Source: CAZEVY01 sp964515555 (GTDB taxonomy: Bacteria > Acidobacteriota > Terriglobia > Bryobacterales > Bryobacteraceae). From it: DNA of 16,052 nt. This document shows, in pieces, positions 1-8,348 of the stretch (within the stretch, counting starts at the first letter, position 1; each line of letters opens with the position of its first letter). Where the stretch lies: the NCBI GenBank assembly GCA_964515555.1, contig CAZEVY010000117.1, forward strand, positions 1 through 16,052, in the 5' to 3' direction. The notes under the pieces are model-generated. The model had not been told where the DNA came from. It did not search any database and saw nothing but the letters and a program-made list of their open reading frames with translations. The position numbers were made by a program, and so were the translations under genes.

Positions 1-38
1 GTGATCGCTCTGTCTGTTCTCCTGGGCTGACCCGGGAG

Positions 39-2278
39 ATGCACATTTTAGGTCCCACCTCGCGCCGACGGCTCAACGAAGCCGGAGGATTCGTGTTGCT
101 TTTCGCCGCCTTCGGGCTGGTGCTGAGCTTGGCCTCTTATCACCCCTCCGATCCTTCCTGGAACACCGCCGCCCCCGCAGGGGCGCGCAATCTGACGGGA
201 CCGTTCGGCGCTCATCTCGCCGATCTGCTGATGCAATCGCTCGGCTACACCGCCTTCGCGTTGCCGGTGCTGGTGCTGTTGCTCGCTTGGAAGTGGCTGT
301 GGTCGGCCGAAATCGACAGTCCCGTGCGGCGCCTCGGCGGCGCGGCCCTGGCGATCCTGAGCGTCGCGACACTGATCTCGCTGGCGCGCGGAGACGCCCC
401 AGGGATCTCCGGTGGCGGCATGATCGGCGAATTGTTCGCCGCGGCGTTCTCGGCCGCCTTCAACGTCGTGGGCGCGACGCTGCTCACGAGCCTCCTGCTG
501 ATCCTCTCCTTGTATATGTTGTCGACGTTCTCGATCGAACGCGCGCCGTCCTGGATCGGAGCGCCCGGCCGTGGCTGGCGCGCCATCCGGGAGGGCTGGT
601 CGAGTTGGATCGATAGCTTCCGCCGCGACCGCCTGCGCCGCGCCGAAGCCCGCGCCTCCGCCGCCGGAGAGAAGCCCGCGCGCCGATTCCGGCGCATCGA
701 GCCCGAGATTCGCGTCGTCGAGCATCCCGCCAACGGCCGTGCCCATGACGAGCCGCCCCACGATCCCGCCTCCACCGACATTCCGATCCGTACTCTGGAC
801 GATCTGGCGCCACCTCCCGCTTTCGTCGATTCGCCAGCGGAGTACGTGCCCGAGCCGGAGCCCACGCCCCTACCGCATACCACACCCCAAGCGGAGACCA
901 GGCGGCGGGCTCCGGTCGAGTATCGCCTGCCTCCCACCGATCTGCTGAACGAGCCCGAGGGCCGCAGCCCTTACGACGCGCAGGAGCTCAAGGACACCGC
1001 CGCGCGCATCAAGTCGAAGCTCGAGGAGTTCAAGGTGCTGGGCTCGGTGGTGCAGATCAACCCCGGGCCGGTGGTGACGACCTTCGAGTTCAAGCCCGAG
1101 GCCGGCATCAAGTACACGCGCATCACCACGCTGATCGAGGACCTCTGCCTGGGCTTGCAAGCCGAGTCGATTCTCATCGAGCGCATTCCCGGCAAGCCGA
1201 CCGTCGGCATCGAGGTGCCCAACTCGCGGCGCGAGGTCATCAGCCTGCGTCAGATCCTCGAATCCGAGGAGTTCACGCACTCGGCCTCGCGGCTGACGAT
1301 CTCGCTCGGCAAGGACATCAACGGCCGCATCAAGGTCACCGCGCTCGACGCCATGCCGCACCTGCTGATCGCCGGCTCGACCGGATCGGGCAAGAGCGTG
1401 ATGCTGAACTCGCTGATCATGTCGGTGCTCTACAAGTCGACCCCGCATGAGGTGCGCATGATCCTGATCGACCCCAAGCGCGTCGAGATGGGCATGTACG
1501 AGGAGATCCCGCACCTGCTGACGCCCGTGATCACCGACGCCCGCAAGGCCACCTACGCCCTGCGCAACGCGGTCGGCGAGATGGAGCGGCGGCTGAAGCT
1601 GCTGGCGGCGCACGGCGTGCGCAATCTTGAGCAGTTCAACCGGAAGGTGCGCCGGAAGATGTACGAGCCGCGGAGCCTGTTCGACGAGAACGGCGAGGCC
1701 GAGGAGGCCGGGCCGCTGCCCTACGTTCTCATCGTGATCGACGAGTTGAGCGACCTGATGATGGTCGAGCGCGCCAACGTCGAGGAGTCGATTACCCGCC
1801 TGGCGCAGATGGCGCGCGCGGTGGGCATGCACCTGGTGGTGGCGACCCAGCGGCCGAGCGTCGACGTCATCACCGGGCTGATCAAGGCGAACTTCCCGGC
1901 GCGGCTGAGCTTCCGCGTCGCTACCCGCGTTGATTCGCGCACCATTCTCGACGTCATGGGCGCCGAACATCTGCTCGGCCGCGGCGACATGCTGTTCCTC
2001 CCGCCGGGCTCGTCGCGGCTGGTGCGCGTGCACGGCTCGCTGGTGACCGAGTCGGAGATTCACAACGTAGTGAGCTTCTGGAAGGAGCAGTCCCGGCCCG
2101 ACTACGACGAGAGCCTGCTGCTGCCGCCGGCCGGCGAGGACGAGGAAGGCGGCGGCGAGCCCTTCGAGGGCGCCGACGACCCCGCCTATGCCGACGCCGT
2201 GCGCGTGGTCTGCGAGGTCGGCAAGGCCTCGACGTCGATCCTCCAGCGCCGCCTGCGCCTGGGCTACGGGCGCGCCGC
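39..2278 (+). CDS. ftsK: DNA translocase FtsK/SpoIIIE family, 3' end lost in assembly gap
   Basis: ATP-driven, membrane-anchored double-stranded DNA pump that clears and sorts chromosome termini at the division septum. About 746 residues are visible. The N-terminus has four predicted membrane helices (roughly residues 16-34, 68-88, 99-116, 140-163). A charged, proline-rich linker follows (about 190-310), then the RecA-like motor. Walker A is GSTGSGKS at 446-453, the DPKRVE segment follows, and Walker B ends in D568-E569 within VLIVIDELSDLMM. The ATQRPSVDVITGLIKANFPAR segment is typical of the family. The C-terminal winged-helix gamma domain begins near residue 717 (ADAVRVVCEVGKAS) and is cut at GYGRA, so perhaps 35-40 residues are missing. 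The ATG at 39 gives the usual RRLNE-then-helix N-terminus, but its GGGAG sits directly against the ATG. The reading frame is open back to the window edge, so an earlier start cannot be excluded. The frame continuing past the gap does not resemble a gamma domain. Confidence 0.95.
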
Positions 2279-2378
2279 NNNNNNNNNNNNNNNNNNNNNN
2301 NNNNNNNNNNNNNNNNNNNNNNNNNNNNNNNNNNNNNNNNNNNNNNNNNNNNNNNNNNNNNNNNNNNNNNNNNNNNNN
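2279..2378. other. Assembly gap of 100 N
   Basis: Exactly 100 consecutive N, the conventional placeholder for a gap of unknown length. It removes the end of ftsK and the start of the S8 protease gene. The true distance, and any small gene or promoter between them, cannot be known from this sequence. Reading frames that cross it are artefacts. Confidence 0.99.
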
Positions 2379-2379
2379 C

Positions 2380-3696
2380 CTGATCGCCTTGATCGTGGTA
2401 TCGCAGGCGCAGCAGGGAAACGATAATCCCGGAAACGGCCAGTCCGTCACCGGCGAGTTGCTGGTCCAGTTCAAGCCGGGCGCAACGCCGGGCGAGAAGG
2501 GCCGGGCGCTCGGAAAGGCTAACGCCGTCGTCCTCGACGATGTAGCGCCTCAAAGCCGGCGCCCCGATGGCGGCGGCGACCTGGTGCTCGTGCGCCATCA
2601 GCCGGACTTTACCCCGGCGGCCGCGCGGCGCGCCATCGCCGGCGATCCCGCCGTCGAGTTCGTGGAACCCAACTGGATTTACACCCACCAGGCCGCGTCG
2701 AACGATCCCTACTACACCGGCGGAAGCCTTTGGGGCATGTACGGCGACGGCACCGTGCCGGTGAACCAGTACGGCAGCCAGGCCGGCGAGGCCTGGGCCG
2801 CGGGCAACACCGGCAGCAACACCGTCTACATCGGCGTAATCGACGAAGGCGTGCACTGGAACCACGCGGATCTCAGCGCCAACATCTGGAGCAATCCCTT
2901 CGACCCGGTGGACGGCATCGACAACGATGGCAACGGATACAAAGACGACATCCGAGGCTGGGACTTCGACGGGAACAACAACTCCACCTACGACGGAACC
3001 CAGGACGACCACGGGACGCACGTCGCCGGAACCATCGGCGCGCGCGGTGGCAACGGCATCGGCGTCGCCGGCGTGGTGTGGAACGTGAAGATCATCACCG
3101 CCAAGTTCCTCGGACGCCGCGGAGGTACGACCGCCAACGCCATCAAGGCGATCGACTACATAACCGGCCTGAAAACCCGGCACGGCCTGAACATCGTCGC
3201 CACGAACAACTCCTGGGGCGGCGGCGGATTCTCGTCGTCGTTGCGAGCGGCCATCGAACGCGCCAACGCGGCCAACATCCTCTTCATCGCGGCCGCCGGG
3301 AACGGCGGAGCGGACGGCGTCGGCGACAACAACGACACCACGCCGCACTATCCCTCCAGCTACGACAACGCCAACGTCATCGCCGTGGCGTCGATCACTT
3401 CTTCGGGCGCGAAGTCCGGCTTCTCCAACTACGGCGCGACGTCGGTGGATATCGGCGCGCCGGGATCCGGCATCTGGTCGACATTGCCGAACAACTCGAC
3501 GGGCGCCTACGGCTCCTACAGCGGTACGTCGATGGCGACGCCGCACGTGACGGGCGGGGCGGCCCTATACGCGGCCACGCATCCGGGCGCGAACGCGGCG
3601 ACGATCAAGAACGCGATCCTCAGCAGCGCCGTTCCCACGGCGTCGCTGGCGGGGAAGTGCGTCACCGGCGGCCGTCTGAACGTAAGTGGCTTCTAG
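2380..3696 (+). CDS. Secreted subtilisin-like serine protease (peptidase S8), 5' end lost in gap
   Basis: Extracytoplasmic serine endopeptidase; 438 residues are visible, numbered here from the first codon after the gap. It opens with the tail of a hydrophobic signal peptide (LIALIVVSQA). An inhibitor-I9-like propeptide follows at about 24-105 (TGELLVQFKPG ... VEFVEPNWIY). The catalytic domain has Asp155 (GVIDEGVHWNHADL), His211 (DDHGTHVAG), oxyanion-hole Asn308 (AAGNGG) and Ser384 (SGTSMATPH). Between Asp and His lies GIDNDGNGYKDD followed by GWDFDGNNN, an Asp/Asn-rich stretch typical of calcium-binding thermitase-like S8 members. DEG replaces the more common DTG/DSG after the catalytic Asp. 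The protein ends shortly after the catalytic domain, with no visible C-terminal anchor or sorting domain. The next gene overlaps its last 11 bp, so the two are probably co-transcribed and translationally coupled. The start codon lies in the gap. Confidence 0.93.
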   Translation: MIALIVVSQAQQGNDNPGNGQSVTGELLVQFKPGATPGEKGRALGKANAVVLDDVAPQSRRPDGGGDLVLVRHQPDFTPAAARRAIAGDPAVEFVEPNWIYTHQAASNDPYYTGGSLWGMYGDGTVPVNQYGSQAGEAWAAGNTGSNTVYIGVIDEGVHWNHADLSANIWSNPFDPVDGIDNDGNGYKDDIRGWDFDGNNNSTYDGTQDDHGTHVAGTIGARGGNGIGVAGVVWNVKIITAKFLGRRGGTTANAIKAIDYITGLKTRHGLNIVATNNSWGGGGFSSSLRAAIERANAANILFIAAAGNGGADGVGDNNDTTPHYPSSYDNANVIAVASITSSGAKSGFSNYGATSVDIGAPGSGIWSTLPNNSTGAYGSYSGTSMATPHVTGGAALYAATHPGANAATIKNAILSSAVPTASLAGKCVTGGRLNVSGF

Positions 3697-4063
3697 GACC
3701 AAACTGGCGATATCGCTCCTGGGGGCTGCTGTCGTGGCGGCGAACGCCGAACCCGCGAAATACACCGTGGTGAGGCCGCCCCCGGAGCCGGTCGCCAAGG
3801 CGCAGTACCGGGTTGAGCATCGCGCCGATCACACGCTGGTCGCGATCTTCGCGGGCCAGAAGCCGACCGGCGGCTTCGACATCACGATCAAGGGCGTCGA
3901 TCGCCAGGCCGACGTCTGCGTCGTCCGCTACCAGGTCGAGGCGCCTCCCGCCGATGCCATGGTGGCGCAGGTGCTGACCTATCCCGCCGCCGCGGTGCGC
4001 ATCGCTCCCGCCTGCAAGGATGCACGGGTGACGCCGCCCCTGCCTCGCGGCGAAACGAAGTAG
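3686..4063 (+). CDS. Small secreted protein with PrcB-like C-terminal domain
   Basis: 125 residues from a GTG start. The N-terminus is a Sec signal peptide (TKLAISLLGAAVVAANA, cleavage likely after ANA at residue 21). The mature part contains LVAIFAGQKPTGGF (51-64), an alternating beta pattern, and MVAQVLTYP (92-100). This order of a PTGG[YF] turn followed by a P..AMV.Q.LT.P strand is what I recognise as the PrcB C-terminal domain. PrcB is a lipoprotein subunit of the Treponema denticola dentilisin complex, whose catalytic subunit PrtP is a subtilisin. Here there is no lipobox cysteine after the signal. Cys78 and Cys110 could form a disulfide. The GTG lies inside the protease gene (11-bp overlap) and has no clear Shine-Dalgarno, so translation probably depends on the protease gene. 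The family call comes from motif recall and was not checked against a profile. Confidence 0.72.
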   Translation: MASRTKLAISLLGAAVVAANAEPAKYTVVRPPPEPVAKAQYRVEHRADHTLVAIFAGQKPTGGFDITIKGVDRQADVCVVRYQVEAPPADAMVAQVLTYPAAAVRIAPACKDARVTPPLPRGETK

Positions 4064-4082
4064 CCGAGCGCCGCGCGGCGAA

Positions 4083-4811
4083 CTACTGCTTTTTCCGCGC
4101 CGCCAGCACCGAGTCCAGACGGCCCGCGTCGTGACAGGTCTGGCACATCACGCGGCTGGCCTCGGGAATCCGGTCGGGATTCGCCAGCCACTGTCCGGCG
4201 ACCCGCGCGTACGGCGTCCCCGCCATGGTGTCGACGATGCGTTGCAGCCAGACCTTGGACTGCTCCATGTTGCCGCTGCGGCGCTCGGCCTCGGCGAGTC
4301 CGCCGAACAGCTCGCCGCGATGGTGCACCGGCATCTTGTCGGCGACCTTCTCCTGCGCCTTGTAGAGCGCGCGATAGTGCTCCAGGCCCTTGGCGGCGGC
4401 GTGGGCGCGGCGCTCGGCGGGGAGTTTCGAGAACCAGAACAGCATGGTCGCGCCGTAGACGGAATTGACGCCGATGTTCGTGGGCGCCAGCGCGGCGGCC
4501 TCGTCCATGAGGCGCACCGCCGCGTCGTACTGGCGGTCGAAGGCGGCGCGGTCGCCCGAGTCGAGCGAGCGGAAGGCGCGGAAGGCGGTGCCGAAGCCCT
4601 TGAGCGCGAGCGCGTTGGGTTCCTTGGGTTCCGACTGGAGGATCTCGTCGACCTTGCGCATTCCGGAGTCGAAGCGTTCGATGTCGTTGCCCATCGGACC
4701 GGCGAACAGATCCTCGCGCGCCCAGGTGTAGACGCTCAGGCCGGCGGGTCTCTCGGCGGTCAACGCAGCGGCGCCGACGAACGCAAACGCGATGCAGGCT
4801 GGTAATCGCAT
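4083..4811 (-). CDS. Small secreted helical-repeat protein with C-terminal CxxCH motif
   Basis: 242 residues; no named family recognised with certainty. The ATG at 4811 is chosen because it opens a signal peptide (MRLPACIAFAFVGAAALTA) and has GGAG four bases upstream; the longer open frame upstream is arginine/serine-rich noise. The mature part is alpha-helical, with TPR-like pairs (EILQSEPKEPNALALKGFG; RLMDEAAALAPTNIGVNSVYG; GGLAEAERRSGNMEQSKVWL). Near the end is VMCQTCHDAG (Cys223, Cys226, His227), a c-type haem attachment motif. With one CxxCH and no obvious distal axial-ligand region it could bind haem, another metal, or nothing. It lies 76 bp downstream of the DUF1501 gene on the same strand, separated by a hairpin. 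TACAAT at 4821-4826 resembles a -10 box but would place transcription almost at the ATG. It converges on the PrcB-like gene across 19 bp. Confidence 0.8.
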   Translation of the reverse strand: MRLPACIAFAFVGAAALTAERPAGLSVYTWAREDLFAGPMGNDIERFDSGMRKVDEILQSEPKEPNALALKGFGTAFRAFRSLDSGDRAAFDRQYDAAVRLMDEAAALAPTNIGVNSVYGATMLFWFSKLPAERRAHAAAKGLEHYRALYKAQEKVADKMPVHHRGELFGGLAEAERRSGNMEQSKVWLQRIVDTMAGTPYARVAGQWLANPDRIPEASRVMCQTCHDAGRLDSVLAARKKQ

Positions 4812-4863
4812 GGTTCTCCGATTGTACAGCCGGGGAGACAACGGCGGGGCACAGTCGGCCCGC

Positions 4864-4881
4864 GCGGCCCGGGAGGGCCGC
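4864..4881 (-). terminator. GC-rich hairpin between DUF1501 and CxxCH protein genes
   Basis: Perfect 7-bp inverted repeat (GCGGCCC / GGGCCGC) with a 4-nt loop, starting a few bases after the DUF1501 stop codon on the minus strand. No T-tract follows, so it is not a classical intrinsic terminator. It could attenuate read-through or protect the 3' end of the upstream message. In DNA this GC-rich a chance repeat is possible. Confidence 0.35.
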
Positions 4882-4887
4882 TCCACC

Positions 4888-6276
4888 TTACGACCAGAGC
4901 TCGTGGATCGGGCCGTAGGCGTTGTCTTTGGCGAACGGCACGTACTCGAAGCCGCGGCCGAAGGGGTCGTCGTAGCGGATCGTCGTCCAGTCGATTCCCA
5001 GCGCCGAGTAAATCGTCGCCTCCACGTCCTCCACGCGGATGTCACGGTCGCGCGACCAGCCGAACTCGGTGGTCGCTCTCCCCTCGGCGTCGGTCGCGCC
5101 GAGCACGCGGCCGCCCTTGACGCCGCCGCCGGCGAACATGACGAACTGCTGGAGGAAATGATCGCGCCCCTGCTGCGCGGTGAGCGGTCCCGGCGTGCGT
5201 CCGAACTCGCCCATCAGTACGATGAGCGTCTCGGAGAGCTTGCCCGAGGCGCGCAGCTCCGACATCAGCGTCGAGAGGCCGTCGTCGAGCTGGCGGCAAC
5301 TCGTCGGAAGATTGGCCTCCTGATAGATAGCCTGGTGATCGTCCCAGCCGCCGAGGGTGATCAGGATGAAGCGCGTTCCCTGATCGGCGGCGAGCACGCG
5401 GCTGGCGACCAGGCAGGCGTTGCCGAAGCCCGACGGGCCGAAGCGCGCCGCGTCGGCGGTGGTGAACCGGAACGCGGCGTCGACGGCCGGGTTGTAGCAC
5501 AGCCCGCGCGCGACGTCGTAAAAGCCGTCGTAGTCCTCCATGGGCTTGCCGTACGGCGAGTCCGTCCGATTTCGCCGGTCGAGCGTGTTGAGCAGCGCCA
5601 GCCGGCTGTCGAGTCGCGCGGCGCCGTCCGGATTGGTGGTGTCGGGAATGCCGTTGGCGGCGACGTTCAGCTTCAACGGCGCATAGGCGGCCGAAAGATA
5701 CCCCGAGCCGACGGCGCCCTCGGAATTCAGCGCCAGAAACGTCGGGAAGACCTGGCCGGGCGTGCGCCCGGACTCCTTCTCGATGGCCACCACGCTTCCC
5801 ACGTTGGGCGCGATGTCGCCCAGCGCCGCCGCCGGCGAACGTCCGATCTGCGTCCAGGTGACGCCGAGCTGGTGCTGCAACGCCCACGACCGCACCGAGC
5901 GCGCGATGGCGATGTCGCCGAGCTGCTGGCCGAGCTTCGGCATCAGCCCCGCCGGCCAGTCGATCCCGTTGATCTTCGAGGGCGCGAACGATGACGGCGT
6001 CACGCCGCTCGATACCTTGAGGTCGAAGGTGTCGACGTGGCTGGCCGCGCCCGAGAGCAGCACGAACACCACGTTCTTCGCCGTATTCTTCGTCTCGACG
6101 CCGGCCTTCCAGATCACCTCGGTCGCCGGGAGCCGTCCGGCCAGGTACGATCCCGCCAGTCCCGCGCCCAGCACCTGGAAGAACTGGCGCCGCGTCGCGT
6201 GCGGCCGCGCCACCGGGAACGGATGCGCGTGCGGATGCCGTTCGACGAACCGGTTGAACCTGTCTTGTCCTTGCAT
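4888..6276 (-). CDS. DUF1501 family protein with Tat signal
   Basis: 462 residues, full length for DUF1501 proteins, which belong to the alkaline phosphatase/sulfatase-like fold; their biochemical role is not established. The N-terminus carries a twin-arginine signal (TRRQFFQVLGAGLAG, RR at 29-30), so export of a folded protein is expected. Family hallmarks visible in order are NVVFVLLSGAASHVDTFDLK, GLMPKLGQQLGDIAIARSVRS, LITLGGWDDH (GGWDDH at about 309-314), MGEFGRTP (356-362) and GRDH (370-373), then MFAGGGVKGGRVLGATD. These acidic and histidine residues are the likely metal-site candidates. The gene begins 12 nt after the stop of the DUF1549 gene, with GGGGGCGAG just upstream of the ATG, so the two form an operon. 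DUF1501 and DUF1549/DUF1553 genes are habitual neighbours in Planctomycetes, Verrucomicrobia and Acidobacteria. Confidence 0.92.
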   Translation of the reverse strand: MQGQDRFNRFVERHPHAHPFPVARPHATRRQFFQVLGAGLAGSYLAGRLPATEVIWKAGVETKNTAKNVVFVLLSGAASHVDTFDLKVSSGVTPSSFAPSKINGIDWPAGLMPKLGQQLGDIAIARSVRSWALQHQLGVTWTQIGRSPAAALGDIAPNVGSVVAIEKESGRTPGQVFPTFLALNSEGAVGSGYLSAAYAPLKLNVAANGIPDTTNPDGAARLDSRLALLNTLDRRNRTDSPYGKPMEDYDGFYDVARGLCYNPAVDAAFRFTTADAARFGPSGFGNACLVASRVLAADQGTRFILITLGGWDDHQAIYQEANLPTSCRQLDDGLSTLMSELRASGKLSETLIVLMGEFGRTPGPLTAQQGRDHFLQQFVMFAGGGVKGGRVLGATDAEGRATTEFGWSRDRDIRVEDVEATIYSALGIDWTTIRYDDPFGRGFEYVPFAKDNAYGPIHELWS

Positions 6277-6288
6277 CGCTCGCCCCCG

Positions 6289-8229
6289 TCAGTAGTTGAA
6301 GAAGAAGTCCGTCTTGTTGAAGAGGACCCACAGCAGGTCCTCGGCTTTCTGCCGCCGGTTGCCCGTGGCGAGGCTCGCCATGGCCTCGGTGCGCTCCTCG
6401 GCGGTGGGATAGCGCGACAGCACGACCAGGTAGAACTGGTTGACGAGCTGCTCGTCGGGGTTGTTGATGTAGCGCTGGAGCAGACTGGCGGTGTCGCCCG
6501 ACCCTGTGCCGCGGATGCGCGACATCACGAAGGTGTCGTTCATCAGGTTGAGCGCCTGCGCGGCCGAGCCGTCCTGGCGGCGGTCGGCGGTGTCGCGGTT
6601 GCCGCGGAAGAAGCTGTCGAGAAACTGGTTGGCGCCGCCGCCGGGAATGTTGACGGTCTCGGGGAGCTGCATCGCCCAGCGGATGGTCATGGGTCCGCGC
6701 ACGCTGTCGGGGATGGAATACTGGACGGGAATTCCGCTCGCCGAAACCACGGCGTCGTGCACCTCCTCGGCCCACAGCCGCCGCACGAACTTGCGTGCGA
6801 ACAGCGGCTCCCAGGCCGGATTCCACTCACCGTCGTAGCGCGACGAGAGCTGCCAGGCCTCCGAGGCGACGATCGAGCGGATGAGCTTCTTGAGATCGTA
6901 GCCGCCGTCGATGAACTCGCGTGCCAGTTCGTTGAGCAGCCGCGGATGCGTCGGCTGGAGCGTCCAGGGCTCGGGCGGAGGATTGTCGGGATCGAGCCGC
7001 GCGATGTCGAAGGCGTTGGCCGGCTCCACCAGGCCGCGGCCGAACAGTTCCCGCCAGACGTAGTTGACGGTGGCGCGCGCGAACTGGATGTCGGCGGTGA
7101 GCTCGCGCGCCAGCGCCGCGCGATAGTTCTCGCCGCGCGCCGGCGAATTGCCGCTGAAGGGGTACACGGGCGCGACGTTGCGGATGGAGCCGATGGCCGT
7201 GCGCGGCGGGCGGTTGCCGCTGGTGGTGTTCAGGGCGTAGTCGACGGGACGGTTGTCGGTCACCCGCCAGTAATAGAGGTTGTTGTTGGTGGAGTCGAAC
7301 CGCACCTGCTGCATGGTGGTGCGCGAGAAGAACGACGCCAGCTGGTAGGCGTCGAGGCGTGTCGCCGTGGCGCCCCACAGGTTCAGCGTGTCGACGTGGC
7401 GGCGTCCGTCGTGGCATAGGATGCAGTTGACGGTCGACATGCCGAGGAACATCTCGGCGGCGTTGGCGGCCATCAGGTCGAACTGGTCCTGGGCCGGCCC
7501 GCCGCCCATGAAGCCGCCCGCCATCCAGTTCAGCGCGCCCTGCTGATAGCTGTTCTCGCCGGCCGCCGAGATCAGCTCGGCGACCATGCGGTCGTAGCGC
7601 TTGCCGGTTTCGAGCGACGCCTTGATCCACAGGTAGAAGGCGTTGCGGCCCTCGGCGAATCGCCGGTTGTTGGTGTTGTTGGCGTTGTTCTTCAGCAGAT
7701 CGCCCAGGAACATGGTCCACTTGTCGGCCCACTCGGGCGACGCCAGCAGCTCGTCGATCAGTTGCGCACGCGTCGCGTCGGTGTCATTGTTGACGAACGC
7801 AAGCAATCGCGTGTAGGCGGGAATGCGACCGGTGAGATCGAGTGTGACGCGCCGCGCGAACTCGTAGGCGGTGGTCCGGGGCGCGGGGGCGACGCCGGCG
7901 GATTCCATGGCGCCGAAGATGTGGCGGTCGATGGTCCCGGGATTCTCGATGGTTCGCCCAGCGGAGGCGGCCGCTCTCGCCGATTCCTTGCCGATCGCGA
8001 GGCGCGGGACGATGCTCGCCGTCAGCCGGCCGAGCCGCCACTGGCGCCGCTTTTCGCCCTCCAGTCCGCTTTCCAGGAACTGCGCGCGCCGCGGGCCGAA
8101 CAGCTCGCAGTCGGCGTGGTTGTACTCCGGTTCCCCGGCCGGTTCCTGTGCGCCCAGTAGAAGAATGCCGCCGGCAGCCAGTGCCGCGGCGCCCAGTCCG
8201 AAAAATACTCTCACCATTCCTCCGAACAT
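6289..8229 (-). CDS. DUF1549/DUF1553 (PSD1-type) secreted protein
   Basis: 646 residues. A signal peptide (MVRVFFGLGAAALAAGGILLLGA) is followed by a DUF1549-like region at about 95-300: IDRHIFGAMESAGVAPA, then FARRVTLDLTGRIPAYTRLLAFV, then LIDELLASPEWADKW. This region contains CILCHDG (Cys269, Cys272, His273), the CxxCH usual inside this domain. A DUF1553-like region follows at about 360-620 (ARATVNYVWRELFGRGLVEP, LKKLIRSIVASEAWQLSS, RLWAEEVHDAV, ALNLMNDTFV). Many relatives also carry an N-terminal cytochrome-like domain, which is absent here. Its function is unknown; partnership with the adjacent DUF1501 protein is inferred from linkage. The start is uncertain: ATG 8229 is used, but ATG 8217 or GTG 8214 is also possible because GGAGGA lies immediately before 8217. 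Both give the same signal peptide. Confidence 0.88.
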   Translation of the reverse strand: MFGGMVRVFFGLGAAALAAGGILLLGAQEPAGEPEYNHADCELFGPRRAQFLESGLEGEKRRQWRLGRLTASIVPRLAIGKESARAAASAGRTIENPGTIDRHIFGAMESAGVAPAPRTTAYEFARRVTLDLTGRIPAYTRLLAFVNNDTDATRAQLIDELLASPEWADKWTMFLGDLLKNNANNTNNRRFAEGRNAFYLWIKASLETGKRYDRMVAELISAAGENSYQQGALNWMAGGFMGGGPAQDQFDLMAANAAEMFLGMSTVNCILCHDGRRHVDTLNLWGATATRLDAYQLASFFSRTTMQQVRFDSTNNNLYYWRVTDNRPVDYALNTTSGNRPPRTAIGSIRNVAPVYPFSGNSPARGENYRAALARELTADIQFARATVNYVWRELFGRGLVEPANAFDIARLDPDNPPPEPWTLQPTHPRLLNELAREFIDGGYDLKKLIRSIVASEAWQLSSRYDGEWNPAWEPLFARKFVRRLWAEEVHDAVVSASGIPVQYSIPDSVRGPMTIRWAMQLPETVNIPGGGANQFLDSFFRGNRDTADRRQDGSAAQALNLMNDTFVMSRIRGTGSGDTASLLQRYINNPDEQLVNQFYLVVLSRYPTAEERTEAMASLATGNRRQKAEDLLWVLFNKTDFFFNY

Positions 8230-8348
8230 GATGACGTTATCCCCGCCCTTTCGGATTACCTGCTTTCAGTCTGCCAGAATGAACCCGTTGCGGGAAGTGA
8301 AGTTTCTGAGCCCTTGGGCCGGGGACCTCGCTTAGAACCCGTCGAAAC

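Noticed and set aside
1..30. Possible last codons of an upstream gene (VIALSVLLG then TGA)
   Set aside because: Only nine residues are visible, too few to support a gene or a frame.
2188..2278. Protease frame extended upstream through the gap
   Set aside because: The stretch before the gap is a shifted frame of ftsK (arginine- and serine-rich), so the real protease start is in the missing sequence.
39..2426. A single reading frame running through the N gap from ftsK to 2426
   Set aside because: The bases after the gap in this frame do not continue the FtsK gamma domain and overlap the protease gene in another frame; the gap length is arbitrary.
870..3546. Long minus-strand frames opposite ftsK and the protease
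   Set aside because: They are antisense to strong genes, cross the gap, and show low-complexity Arg/Val/Gly composition without motifs.
4069..4080. Palindrome CGCCGCGCGGCG between the convergent PrcB-like and CxxCH genes as a terminator
   Set aside because: Only about four base pairs could form with a loop, and no T-tract follows on either strand.
4792..5994. 400-codon plus-strand frame opposite the DUF1501 gene
   Set aside because: It mirrors codon bias of the real minus-strand gene and has no recognisable domain or start signal.
8261..8276. Sigma-54-like promoter upstream of the DUF1549 gene (TGGCA and a GC at the right spacing on the minus strand)
   Set aside because: The -12 element reads AAGC instead of TTGC and no enhancer-like sites are visible; chance is likely.
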